In this document: one piece after another, positions 26,610-34,367 of the stretch
Numbering within the stretch: position 1 is the stretch's first letter
Layout of the letters: each line of letters starts with the position of its first letter
Source: Methylibium sp. Root1272
Lineage (GTDB): Bacteria; Pseudomonadota; Gammaproteobacteria; Burkholderiales; Burkholderiaceae_C
Direction of reading: 5' to 3'
DNA: 64,000 nt
Assembly (NCBI RefSeq): GCF_001425905.1
Contig: NZ_LMDY01000001.1
Location: 68,890 to 132,889, forward strand
Notes under the pieces: model-generated
Database searches by the model: none
What the model was told of the DNA's origin: nothing
Seen by the model: the letters and a program-made list of their open reading frames with translations, nothing else
Made by a program: the position numbers and the translations under genes

Positions 26610-27926
26610 TCAGCGCGCGGCGGCGAACCAGCGTTGCGCGTGCAGGCCCAGGCCGGTGGCGACGCTGGCCAGCCGGTCGCCGCGCACCGCCCGCGCGCCG
26701 GGAAAGGCCGCGGCGAGGCGGTCCGTCAACAGGCGCAGGCCGGTGGATCCGCCGGTGAAATAGAGCGCATCCACCGACGCCGCAGACAGTCCGGCCTGCT
26801 TCACGGTGAGGCGCGCGGCCTCGACGATGCGCTCTACATCGCTGTCGATCGCGGCGGCCGCCTGTGGCGATCCGAGCGGCACGCTCAGCTCGCGTTCGAC
26901 GAGGCCCAGATCGATCTGCGTGTCGCCGCCCTCGGCCACCGCGATCTTGGCGGCCTCGGCGCGCGCCAGCAGCTCGTGCCCGAGCCGCTCGCTCACCGTG
27001 CGCAGCAGGCGCCGGTGGTGGCGCGGGTCGGCGTAGAAGGCCGCCATGTTCTTGAGCTCGGCCACGCGCGCGGGCTGGTAGACGGTGTTGATCAGGTGCC
27101 AGGTGGCCAGATCGAAGTACACCGCGCTCGGCACCTCACGCGGCGGCTGATCGCCGCGTGCCGGGCCGAAGGCGCCGTAGCCGAGTTCGCGCAGGATGCC
27201 GGTGAGCTCGATGCGGCGGTCGAAGTCGGTGCCAGCGATGTGCACTCCGTGGCTGGCGAGGATGTCGTCCTTGCGCTCGGTTCGCCCACGGCGGTCGGGG
27301 CCGACGCGAACGACAGAGAAATCCGAGGTGCCGCCGCCGATGTCGGCGACCAGTACGCACTGCTCGCGCGTTGCCTGCTGCTCGTAGTCGAAGGCGGCAG
27401 CGATGGGCTCGTACTGGAACACCACCTCTCTCAGGCCCACCGCACGTGCGGCGGTTTCGAGCGAGGCCTGCGCCTGCGCGTCGCGCTGCGCGTCGCCGTC
27501 GACGAAGAACACCGGCCGTCCCAGCACGGCATGCGTGATCGGCGCGCCGAGGGCGGCTTCGGCGGCGTGCCGCAGGTGGCGCAGATAACCGGTGATGACA
27601 TCGAGGAACTTCACCGCGTGACCGCCACCGACATCGGTGGTCTGCTCGACGAGGGTGGAGCCGAGGATGCTCTTCATCGAGCGCATCAGCCGGCCTTCAT
27701 AGCCGTCCACGTAGGCTGCGATCGCTGCGCGACCGAAGGCGCGTGGCGGCTCGGCGCCGGGCGCGAGCGGCTCGTGCTCGGCGAAATAGAACACCGCGGT
27801 CGGCATGGTGTGCTCGCCGGCCTCCAGTTCGACCAGGCGGCTGCTGCCGTGGCCGGCAGGAATGGCGATGGCCGAGTTCGAGGTGCCGAAATCGATTGCG
27901 CAGTAGGGAAGGGGCGGTCCGGGCAT
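26610..27926 (-). CDS. Hsp70-like (YegD-type) ATPase without substrate-binding domain
   Basis: The 438-residue protein is an actin-like ATPase: phosphate 1 CAIDFGTSNSAIA at the start, phosphate 2 LVADIGGGTSDFS near residue 205, and the adenosine motif YFTGGSTGLRLL near 390. It resembles E. coli YegD. It stops about 200 residues short of DnaK, so the peptide-binding domain is missing. Its partner and role are unknown. The first in-frame start is a TTG at 27941; I prefer the ATG at 27926 because it leaves the usual short N-terminus. Confidence 0.85.
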   Translation of the reverse strand: MPGPPLPYCAIDFGTSNSAIAIPAGHGSSRLVELEAGEHTMPTAVFYFAEHEPLAPGAEPPRAFGRAAIAAYVDGYEGRLMRSMKSILGSTLVEQTTDVGGGHAVKFLDVITGYLRHLRHAAEAALGAPITHAVLGRPVFFVDGDAQRDAQAQASLETAARAVGLREVVFQYEPIAAAFDYEQQATREQCVLVADIGGGTSDFSVVRVGPDRRGRTERKDDILASHGVHIAGTDFDRRIELTGILRELGYGAFGPARGDQPPREVPSAVYFDLATWHLINTVYQPARVAELKNMAAFYADPRHHRRLLRTVSERLGHELLARAEAAKIAVAEGGDTQIDLGLVERELSVPLGSPQAAAAIDSDVERIVEAARLTVKQAGLSAASVDALYFTGGSTGLRLLTDRLAAAFPGARAVRGDRLASVATGLGLHAQRWFAAAR

Positions 27927-27975
27927 GGTGGCGTCTGGCAAGGGCGCGCGGTTCTAGGTTGCCGACGCGGGCGGG

Positions 27976-28003
27976 CAACAAAAAACGCGGCCGAAGCCGC
28001 GTT
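27976..28003 (-). terminator. Rho-independent terminator of the cold-shock gene
   Basis: On the minus strand AACGCGGC, a TTCG tetraloop and GCCGCGTT form a perfect eight-base stem, followed by TTTTGTTG. It lies 25 bases past the cold-shock stop and is a textbook intrinsic terminator with the stabilising TTCG loop. Confidence 0.92.
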
Positions 28004-28028
28004 CTTCTTGGAGCACCGAGCTCGCTGA

Positions 28029-28238
28029 TTACAGCGGGCGGATGTTCGCAGCTTGCGGGCCCTTCTGGCCTTGCTTCACTTCGAACTCGACGCGCTGGTT
28101 TTCCTGCAGCGTCTTGAAGCCGTTGCCCTGGATGTCGCGGAAGTGCGCGAAGACGTCGGCGCCACCGCCGTCCTGGGCGATGAATCCAAAGCCCTTGGCT
28201 TCGTTGAACCACTTCACGGTGCCGGTTTGCACGCTCAT
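28029..28238 (-). CDS. CspA-family cold-shock RNA chaperone
   Basis: The 69-residue protein is one cold-shock domain: [19 protein letters not shown] holds RNP1 (KGFGFI), and DVFAHF is RNP2. The length and the closing [16 protein letters not shown] are standard. It binds single-stranded RNA and DNA and melts RNA structure. It has AGGAA before the ATG, a 255-base upstream gap with a hairpin close to the start, and its own intrinsic terminator, so it is a monocistronic gene with probable leader control. Confidence 0.97.
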   Translation of the reverse strand: MSVQTGTVKWFNEAKGFGFIAQDGGGADVFAHFRDIQGNGFKTLQENQRVEFEVKQGQKGPQAANIRPL

Positions 28239-28265
28239 ATACGTTCCTGTCGATCAAAAAGTACG

Positions 28266-28284
28266 GCACGGCAACATGCCGTGC
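28266..28284 (-). promoter_or_regulatory. Hairpin in the 5' leader of the cold-shock gene
   Basis: GCACGGCA and TGCCGTGC form a perfect eight-base stem with a three-base loop, 28-46 bases before the ATG. Cold-shock mRNAs of the cspA type have long leaders that change structure with temperature, so this stem may help gate translation. It lies inside the 255-base leader, 28239-28493, which otherwise shows no gene. A minus-strand TACACT near 28410 is a possible -10. Confidence 0.5.
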
Positions 28285-28493
28285 TCATGCAGAGACACTC
28301 AAGAAACGTTACCTGGGGGAGACAAACCAGACAGCCGACGAGAACCGTCGACCGGATTGAGCAAACACCTAAGAACCGCGATCTTGTGTATATCTACGAG
28401 CGAGAGTGTAGCCGATCGTGCCTCGCGCGGACGCGGTCACCCCGATCCGTTTCACCGATGCCACACCTGCGAACACCGCGCTGACGCTCGCGC

Positions 28494-29243
28494 TCAGATC
28501 AGCGGGATCGTTCGCATCGGCCGTTCAGCGTAGTCGGCCAGGCGTTGCAGGGCGTGGCGGTTCAGCAGCCGCAGGCGGCCTTCGGTGATCTCGTGCAGGC
28601 CGAGCCGGTGCAGGCGGCGCAGCGTCTTGTTGGTGTGAACCAGCGACAGGCCCAGCGCGTCGGCGATGTGCTGCTGCGTGACCGGGAAGACCACGGCGTC
28701 ACCCTCGACGAGGCCCACCCGCTCGGCGCGCCGGTACAGGTGGATCAACAGCATCGCGATGCGCTCGGCCGCGCTGCGCTGGCCGACCGACAGCAGCGTC
28801 TCGTCGGTCAGGTTCTCCTCGCGCGCGGCCAGCCAGGTCAGGTCGTAGCCGAGGCTGGGGAACTCGCGGTACAGAGCCCACAGCTCGGCCTTCGGGAAGC
28901 GGCACAACTGAAGTTCGGTGAGGGCCTCGACTCCGTGTGGAGCGCCGTCGGCGAACTGCTCCTGCAGGCCGATGAAGTCGCCGGGCAGCAGGAAATTGAG
29001 GATCTGGCGGCGCCCGTCGCTGAGCGTCTTGAAGCGGAAGGCCCAGCCCGAGAACACCGTGTAGAGCCACTCGCTCGTCGCATGCTCGGCCAGCACTTCC
29101 TGGCCGGGGGCGAAGGCCGCGGAGCCATGGCGGAAGTTCTGGATATAGGTCAGCTCCTGCGCGTTGACCGGAGAGAACGCCGGCAGCGCGCGCAGCGGGC
29201 ATTGCGAGCAGGCGGCCGGCGGCGGTCTGCCGGCGATCGGCAT
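28494..29243 (-). CDS. Crp/Fnr-family regulator with incomplete Fe-S cysteine set
   Basis: From the ATG at 29243 the protein has 249 residues: an N-terminal CSQC pair (residues 12 and 15), a cyclic-nucleotide-binding-type beta-roll, a long dimer helix and a C-terminal winged helix QQHIADALGLSLVHTNKTLRRL. E. coli FNR has a third N-terminal Cys six residues after the pair; here it is Pro. One more Cys lies in LQLCRF. The recognition helix has HTNK in place of the FNR E-x-x-S-R, so it should not read a normal FNR box. A TTG at 29282 is an alternative start. It is divergent from a BLUF protein. Confidence 0.82.
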   Translation of the reverse strand: MPIAGRPPPAACSQCPLRALPAFSPVNAQELTYIQNFRHGSAAFAPGQEVLAEHATSEWLYTVFSGWAFRFKTLSDGRRQILNFLLPGDFIGLQEQFADGAPHGVEALTELQLCRFPKAELWALYREFPSLGYDLTWLAAREENLTDETLLSVGQRSAAERIAMLLIHLYRRAERVGLVEGDAVVFPVTQQHIADALGLSLVHTNKTLRRLHRLGLHEITEGRLRLLNRHALQRLADYAERPMRTIPLI

Positions 29244-29276
29244 GATGGGCAAGGGCGGCAAGGGAACTCCGGCGGG

Positions 29277-29288
29277 TGTCAATTGACA
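29277..29288. promoter_or_regulatory. Perfect 12-bp palindrome in the crp/fnr - bluf intergenic region
   Basis: TGTCAATTGACA is a perfect inverted repeat 34-45 bases upstream of the Crp/Fnr ATG and about 70 bases upstream of the BLUF ATG. The TGTCA half-site loosely recalls Crp/Fnr-family half-sites. It may be an autoregulatory operator shared by both genes. If the regulator really started at the TTG at 29282, the palindrome would lie partly in its coding sequence. Confidence 0.45.
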
Positions 29289-29358
29289 TTGTGAAGGCTG
29301 ACGGCGTGTTCTATCGTGCTGCGCGCCTCACTTCCACGTGAACCGGGAAAGCCCATCC

Positions 29359-29757
29359 ATGACGACACTGTCGCAGTTCTTGTATCTCAGCCAGGTTCGC
29401 GGTGACAAGCCCTTCGAAACGATCGCCGAGGTGGTGGCCGAGGCGCGGCGGCTGAATGCCGAACAGTCGATCACCGGTGTGCTGGTGTTCGACGGGGCCC
29501 AGGTCTGCCAGTACGTGGAGGGCGAGCCGGGTGCGATCGATGCACTGATCGAGCGCCTGGTGGTTGACCAGCGCCACGAGAAGCTGCAGGTGCTGCACCA
29601 TGGCCCGCTGCCGGGCGAGCGGCGGTTCGCGGGCTGGCGCCTGGGGTACCTGATGCTCGACGATGGCGGGGATCTGACGCGCTTCGACGCGCTCGGTGGA
29701 GAGGACGCGATCGCGTCCTTTCTCGAACAATTGCCGTGGGTGGATCTGGAGCCCTGA
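29359..29757 (+). CDS. Stand-alone BLUF blue-light photoreceptor
   Basis: The 132-residue protein is a BLUF domain with a short C-terminal tail. The flavin pocket residues are present: Tyr9 in FLYLSQV, Asn33 in RLNAEQSITG, Gln51 in VCQYVEG and Trp93 in FAGWRLG; the usual Met two residues after the Trp is Leu95. It should bind FAD and respond to blue light. An in-frame GTG seven codons upstream is unlikely. Being divergent from a Crp/Fnr regulator suggests the signal may feed that regulator or another partner. Confidence 0.92.
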   Translation: MTTLSQFLYLSQVRGDKPFETIAEVVAEARRLNAEQSITGVLVFDGAQVCQYVEGEPGAIDALIERLVVDQRHEKLQVLHHGPLPGERRFAGWRLGYLMLDDGGDLTRFDALGGEDAIASFLEQLPWVDLEP

Positions 29758-29782
29758 CAAGCCGTCATGCACGGCTTCCGAG

Positions 29783-30826
29783 TCAGCCCGCGGCGATGCG
29801 CCGCGCGAGCGCCGCGATGCCGGCCTCGGAGAGGTCGTCCGTCTCGACGCGCCGCCCACCGCTCAGCTTCTCGAAGTGGCGGCCTTGCGACCGGGCATAC
29901 AGCGGGTCGTAGTGCTGCGTCATCAGCGCCGCGAACAACGGCGGCAGATTGCGCGCCATGGCCCAGCCCTGCCACTGTGCCAGCGTCTCGTTGGCGAGCA
30001 TGCCCTTGAGCAGGCCGAGCTTGTCGGCAAGGCCCTGCGGTTCGTCGCCGAGCCAGGCGTAGTCGCGCAGCAGGTAGGCCAGGCGGGCGTCGGGCGTGGC
30101 ATCGATCTGCACCACCGGGCTGATGCGAAGGCGTTCCAGAAGAGCGTCGGGCAGGCTGATGCGGCCGATCCTGCGGCTCTCAGCCTCGACCCAGACCGTG
30201 CGCGCCAGGTCGAAGCCATTCAGTGCCGTCGCGAGCTGCGTCTCGAAGGCCTTCTGTGACGGTTGCTCCGTGCCGGGCAGTGCGCCGAGCACCGAGCCAC
30301 GGTGTGCGGCCAGCGCTTCGAGATCGAGCACCTGCTCACCCAGCGCGCCCAGGGCCTGCAGCACCCGCGTCTTGGCGCTGCCGGTCGGCCCGCACAGCAC
30401 GCGCAGCGGCAGGTTCGGCGCCAGCGCCGCGATGCGCGCGATGACATGCGTGCGCCAGGACTTGTAGCCACCTTGCAGTTGCTGGGCGTCCCATCCCACG
30501 AGCCGCATCCAGGTGACGAAGCTGCCACTGCGCATGCCGCCACGCCAGCAGTACAGCAGCGGGCGCCAGCCCTTCGGCCGGTCGCGGAACGCCGTGTCCA
30601 GATGGCGGGCGATGTTGCGCGCGACCATCGCGCCGCCGAGCTTGCGCGCCTCGAAGGCCGACACCTGCACGTAGAGCGTGCCGACGATACGGCGCTCCTC
30701 GTCGTCGAGCACCGGGCAGTTGATCGCGCCCGGGACATGGTCGAGCGCGAACTCGGCCGGCGAGCGCACGTCGATCACGGCGTCGAAGCCTGCGAGGTCA
30801 TCGACGGTCGTCGGGCGGTGGCTCAT
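29783..30826 (-). CDS. selU: tRNA 2-selenouridine synthase
   Basis: The 347-residue protein (also called MnmH or YbbB) has an N-terminal rhodanese domain with the catalytic Cys in YCWRGGMRSG near residue 94, and a C-terminal P-loop domain with CGPTGSAKT near 140. It swaps sulfur for selenium at the wobble 2-thiouridine of tRNAs using selenophosphate. It is divergent from selD, which makes that selenophosphate, with 39 bases between starts. A shared promoter region is expected. Confidence 0.95.
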   Translation of the reverse strand: MSHRPTTVDDLAGFDAVIDVRSPAEFALDHVPGAINCPVLDDEERRIVGTLYVQVSAFEARKLGGAMVARNIARHLDTAFRDRPKGWRPLLYCWRGGMRSGSFVTWMRLVGWDAQQLQGGYKSWRTHVIARIAALAPNLPLRVLCGPTGSAKTRVLQALGALGEQVLDLEALAAHRGSVLGALPGTEQPSQKAFETQLATALNGFDLARTVWVEAESRRIGRISLPDALLERLRISPVVQIDATPDARLAYLLRDYAWLGDEPQGLADKLGLLKGMLANETLAQWQGWAMARNLPPLFAALMTQHYDPLYARSQGRHFEKLSGGRRVETDDLSEAGIAALARRIAAG

Positions 30827-30865
30827 CGCCGGGCGACCTGGTTCGGTTTGATCGACACTTGCGTC

Positions 30866-31906
30866 ATGGAATCCATCCGTCTCACTTCCTTCTCGCACGG
30901 CGGCGGTTGCGGCTGCAAGATCGCACCCGGCGTGCTGGCCGATATTCTTTCGCGCGCGCCGGTCGGGCTGATCCCGCCCGAGCTGCTGGTCGGCACCGAG
31001 ACCGCCGACGACGCGGCGGTCTACCGCCTCAACGATCACCAGGCGCTGGTGGCCACCACGGACTTCTTCACGCCGATTGTCGACGAGCCCTACGACTTCG
31101 GTCGCATCGCGGCCACCAACGCGATCTCCGACGTCTATGCGATGGGCGGCACGCCGATCCTGGCACTGGCGCTGGTCGGCATGCCGCTGGACAAGCTGCC
31201 ACCGGCGGTGATCGGCCGCATCCTGGAGGGCGGCGCGAGCGTGTGCCGCGAGGCCGGCATCCCGATCGCCGGCGGGCATTCGATCGATGTGCTCGAGCCG
31301 ATCTACGGTCTCGTCGCGCTGGGGCTCGTGCACCCCGAGCGCGTGCGCCGCAACGCCGATGCCCGGCCGGACGACGTGCTGGTGCTCGGCAAGCCGCTCG
31401 GCGTGGGGGTGCTGTCGGCGGCGCTGAAGAAAGGGCGCCTCGACGCGGCCGGGTACGCCGAGATGCTGAGCCTTACCACGCAGCTCAACCGCGTGGGCAG
31501 CGAGCTCGGCGCGCTGGATGGCGTGCACGCGATGACCGATGTCACCGGCTTCGGGCTGGCGGGTCACTTGCTGGAGGTGTGCCGCGGTTCCGGGCTCGCG
31601 GCCGATGTCGAGCTGGCGAGCGTGCCGTGGATCGAGATCGCCCGCGGCTTCGCGCAGGAAGGCATCGTCACCGGCGCGTCGGCGCGCAACTGGGCCGGCT
31701 ATGGCGACAGTGTCGATCTCGGCCCGCAGGTCGAGCCCTGGCAGCGCGCGCTGCTCAGCGACCCGCAGACGAGCGGCGGGCTGCTGGTGTCGTGCGCGCC
31801 GGGCGCCGTCGATGCGGTGCTGGCCTCGTTCTCCCGGGCGGGGTTCCCGGCGGCGTCGGCCATCGGGCGCCTGCAGCGCGGCGCGCCGCGCGTGCGCTTC
31901 GCTTGA
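30866..31906 (+). CDS. selD: Selenide, water dikinase (selenophosphate synthase)
   Basis: The 346-residue enzyme has the N-terminal catalytic GGGCGCKIAP motif, with Cys rather than selenocysteine (codon TGC), followed by the PurM-like ATP-binding domain: DDAAVYRL, TTDFFTPIVDEPYDFGRIAATNAISDVYAMGG. It makes selenophosphate from selenide and ATP. The ATG at 30866 gives the standard N-terminus MESIRLTSFSHGGG. The divergent selU points to tRNA selenouridine as at least one use; selA, selB and selC are not in this window. Confidence 0.95.
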   Translation: MESIRLTSFSHGGGCGCKIAPGVLADILSRAPVGLIPPELLVGTETADDAAVYRLNDHQALVATTDFFTPIVDEPYDFGRIAATNAISDVYAMGGTPILALALVGMPLDKLPPAVIGRILEGGASVCREAGIPIAGGHSIDVLEPIYGLVALGLVHPERVRRNADARPDDVLVLGKPLGVGVLSAALKKGRLDAAGYAEMLSLTTQLNRVGSELGALDGVHAMTDVTGFGLAGHLLEVCRGSGLAADVELASVPWIEIARGFAQEGIVTGASARNWAGYGDSVDLGPQVEPWQRALLSDPQTSGGLLVSCAPGAVDAVLASFSRAGFPAASAIGRLQRGAPRVRFA

Positions 31907-31917
31907 GCCGCTGCAGC

Positions 31918-32154
31918 ATGCAGACGCTCGACTTCACGCTGCGCGGCGAGTTCATCACGCTCGACGCCTTGCTGAAGGCCACCGGCTTGGCCGACAGCGG
32001 CGGCGCCGCCAAGGCGCTGATCCAGGCGGGCCAGGTCCAGGTCGACGGCCGCGAGGAACTGCGGCGCGGTGCCAAGCTGCGGGCCGGGCAGGTCGTCGCC
32101 GTGAGCGGTGCGCGCGTGCGGCTGCTGGCCGCAGAGGGCGTGGGAAGCGCTTGA
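31918..32154 (+). CDS. YbcJ-type S4-domain RNA-binding protein
   Basis: The 78-residue protein is one S4 domain: FITLDALLKATGLADSGGAAKALIQAGQVQVDGREELRRGAKLRAGQVV. The turn and the basic surface match YbcJ, a small RNA-binding protein. It starts 12 bases after selD, so it is probably cotranscribed, although I know no functional link with selenium. The role in the cell is unknown. Confidence 0.88.
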   Translation: MQTLDFTLRGEFITLDALLKATGLADSGGAAKALIQAGQVQVDGREELRRGAKLRAGQVVAVSGARVRLLAAEGVGSA

Positions 32155-32324
32155 TCGCGTCGGGCGAGTGCTCTGGAACGCGATCGATTCTCACTTAGGC
32201 TGCTGGCGCAGGGCTTTGCGCCCAGGTCGTCGAGATGTCAGCCTTGGCTGCCTAGCATGCAGCGTCGATCGGATGCCTGCGCGTCCGGCGATCCGTGCAA
32301 CCCGACTCTCAGCAGGAGACAACG

Positions 32325-32630
32325 ATGACAGCCAGACGCCAGTTCATCCAGTGGATACCCGCAGCCGGCCTGGCCGCCTGGGCCGGACGCCACGCGCAAG
32401 CGCAGACGAAGGTCAGCGAGAAGGATCCGCAGGCCGTGGCACTGGGCTATGTGGAAGACGCGACGAAGGCCGACAAGACCAAGTTCAAGACCTATGCCGC
32501 CGGACAGAAATGCGGCACCTGCCAGTTGTTCCAGGGCAAGGCGGGCGACGCCGCCGGCAACTGTCCGCTGTTCGCCGGCAAGCAGGTGGCGGCAGCAGGG
32601 TGGTGCAGCGCCTACGCGAAGAAGGCCTGA
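32325..32630 (+). CDS. High-potential iron-sulfur protein (HiPIP)
   Basis: The 101-residue precursor begins MTARRQFIQW, a Tat signal with cleavage near residue 26 (AQAQ). The mature protein has the four cluster cysteines C63, C66, C80 and C94 in the CGTC, NCPLF and WCSAY segments. HiPIPs carry one electron in the periplasm, often between the bc1 complex and a photosynthetic reaction centre or terminal oxidase. AGGAGA precedes the ATG at ideal spacing. The 170-base gap upstream holds no gene. Confidence 0.95.
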   Translation: MTARRQFIQWIPAAGLAAWAGRHAQAQTKVSEKDPQAVALGYVEDATKADKTKFKTYAAGQKCGTCQLFQGKAGDAAGNCPLFAGKQVAAAGWCSAYAKKA

Positions 32631-32658
32631 GCGGTTCGCGCGCAGCGGCGGCGCCTCG

Positions 32659-33321
32659 TCAGAACGGCGGCGGCGACTCGAAGGCGAGCGCCGGCCGGCC
32701 GGCCAGCGGGTGCGCGAAGGCCAGTGCGCCGGCATGCAGCAGCAGGCGTGGTGATCGAGTCTGGATCGACGGCGGCGCGTACAGCGCGTCGCCGAGGATG
32801 GCGTGGCCGATGGCCATCAGGTGCACGCGCAACTGGTGCGTTCGGCCGGTTTCGGGCGTGAGTTCGAGACGGGTCGAATCGCCGATGGGGTCGTAAGACA
32901 GCACCTGCCAGCGCGTGCGCGCTGGTTTGCCGTGCGCGTGATCGACCTGTTGGCGCGGGCGGTTCGGCCAGTCGGCGCCCAGCGGCAGGTCGATGCAACC
33001 CGTGGCCGGGTCGACGCGGCCGGCCACCACGGCGATGTAGCGCTTGTGGACTTCGCGCAGCTCGAACGCCCGGCTCAGGTGGCGCTGCATCTCGATGCCC
33101 CGAGCGAACACCATCAGCCCGGAGGTGGCCTCGTCCAGCCGATGCACCACGCGGGTGTCGGGCCAGGCGCGCTGCACGCGGGCCGCCAGGCAATCCTGCT
33201 TCAGCGGGCCCCGGCCCGGGACGGCGAGCAGGCCGGCCGGCTTGTCGAAGACCAGCAGGGCCTCGTCGCGGTAGAGCGCCGGCGGCGCCGGCTCCGCGAC
33301 CGGATCGGTGGCCGGAGACAC
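32659..33321 (-). CDS. RluA-family RNA pseudouridine synthase
   Basis: The protein has the RluA core: LVFDKPAGLLAVPGRG, then VHRLDEATSGLMVFAR with the catalytic Asp in RLD, and RTHQLRVHLMAIGHAILGD. It has no S4 domain and is about 220 residues, close to the small RluA and TruC forms. It isomerises uridine to pseudouridine in rRNA or tRNA; the target is not predictable. No ATG is available in the right place; a GTG at 33321 is the best start, immediately after the upstream phnD-like stop. Confidence 0.85.
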   Translation of the reverse strand: MSPATDPVAEPAPPALYRDEALLVFDKPAGLLAVPGRGPLKQDCLAARVQRAWPDTRVVHRLDEATSGLMVFARGIEMQRHLSRAFELREVHKRYIAVVAGRVDPATGCIDLPLGADWPNRPRQQVDHAHGKPARTRWQVLSYDPIGDSTRLELTPETGRTHQLRVHLMAIGHAILGDALYAPPSIQTRSPRLLLHAGALAFAHPLAGRPALAFESPPPF

Positions 33322-33335
33322 CGGTTGTGCCGCGC

Positions 33336-34154
33336 TCAGAGCCCCAGCCAGGTGCCGATGGCGAGCATCGCGGCTTCGTCGTAGGTGGCGAAGCCCTGGT
33401 ACTTCGTCGGCTCGAGCTTCTTGCGGCCGTCCTCGCTGCCATCGAGCGACAGCAGATAGTCGCGCACGATCCCGACCTGTTCGGCGCTGAGCGACGGGCT
33501 CGCGATCACGTGCTTGATCGGCACCGGCTTGGACTTGAACAGCACCTTGCCGCCCTTGGCCTGCCAGGCCTTGATGACCGATGACGCCGCGGTCGCACCG
33601 ACGTGGGTGAGGTTGTTCTCGACGAAGAAGGGCACCGCATCCTGGTAGCGGGTGTAGGTGAAGACCACGCCCTTGGGATCGCCGATCGCGTCGCGCAGCG
33701 AGGCGCGCACCATCCACGAGGTGATCGAGTCTTCGTCGGGCGCGCCGAGCCGCAGGCCCTTGATGTCGGCCAGCGACTTCAGCGGTGAATCGGCCTTGAC
33801 GAGGAAGTTGGCGCTGTACTGCTCGTAGCCCTTGGTCACGACCACCAGCTTGTAGCCCGACTGCTTGATGGCGACGATCGACAGGTGGGCCGGATGCACC
33901 ATCGCCAGGTCGTAGGCCTTCTCGGCCAGGCGCCTGCGCAGCGTGGGGTAGTCGCCCACGGGCTCGATGGTCACCGGCTGTTTCAGCAGCTTGCTCAGGT
34001 CGGCGGCGATCGCTGCGTACTTGGCTGCGATCTGCTCGCTCGGCACCCGGTAGGTCACGCCTTCGTTGACCGCGAACACCAGGGCCGCCTGGGCCCAGGG
34101 CGCGGCGAGCAGTAGGCACGCGGCCAGGACGCGGCGTAAGCTTCTTGTTCCCAT
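33336..34154 (-). CDS. PhnD-type phosphate/phosphonate-family periplasmic binding protein
   Basis: The 272-residue protein has a signal peptide ending APWAQA near residue 24 and the PhnD core: GVTYRVPSEQIAAKYAAIAADLSKLLKQPV, AYDLAMVHPAHLSIVAIKQSGYK, VTKGYEQYSANFLVKADSPLKSLADIKGLRLGAPDEDSITSWM. No ABC permease or ATPase is next to it, so it could act alone, for example as a sensor, or with components elsewhere. The ATG at 34154 has GGAGGAG. It is followed by rluA on the same strand. Confidence 0.85.
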   Translation of the reverse strand: MGTRSLRRVLAACLLLAAPWAQAALVFAVNEGVTYRVPSEQIAAKYAAIAADLSKLLKQPVTIEPVGDYPTLRRRLAEKAYDLAMVHPAHLSIVAIKQSGYKLVVVTKGYEQYSANFLVKADSPLKSLADIKGLRLGAPDEDSITSWMVRASLRDAIGDPKGVVFTYTRYQDAVPFFVENNLTHVGATAASSVIKAWQAKGGKVLFKSKPVPIKHVIASPSLSAEQVGIVRDYLLSLDGSEDGRKKLEPTKYQGFATYDEAAMLAIGTWLGL

Positions 34155-34317
34155 TCGTTCTCCTCCGGTAGGACGGCCGCAGCGGGGTCCACTGCGGGCA
34201 CGGTTGCCACAGGGTCGGTGCAGTCGCGCGCCCGGATTAGAGCGCACGCCGGCCAGGTTCAGGTCTCGATGATCCGGCTGCGCCGCGTAATTCACCGAAG
34301 TCGTGTCAGTCTTGGCG

Positions 34318-34347
34318 CCCGGCCGATGCGGCTTCGCATCGGCCGGG
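34318..34347 (-). terminator. 13-bp perfect hairpin after the S9 peptidase gene
   Basis: CCCGGCCGATGCG and CGCATCGGCCGGG pair perfectly around a GCTT loop, 21 bases past the S9 stop. Read leftward, the next bases are CGCCAAGACTG, without a U-run. It likely ends or stabilises the peptidase transcript; strength as an intrinsic terminator is doubtful. Confidence 0.5.
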
Positions 34348-34367
34348 CTTCGCGACAGCGTCTTAGC

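Noticed and set aside
29277-29288. Reading TGTCAATTGACA as a standard FNR box
   Set aside because: It lacks the TTGAT-N4-ATCAA form, and the regulator's recognition helix lacks the FNR E-x-x-S-R residues.
32659-34119. A 486-codon frame joining the pseudouridine synthase and the phnD-like region
   Set aside because: The upstream part is a shadow of the phnD-like gene; the real synthase begins near 33321.
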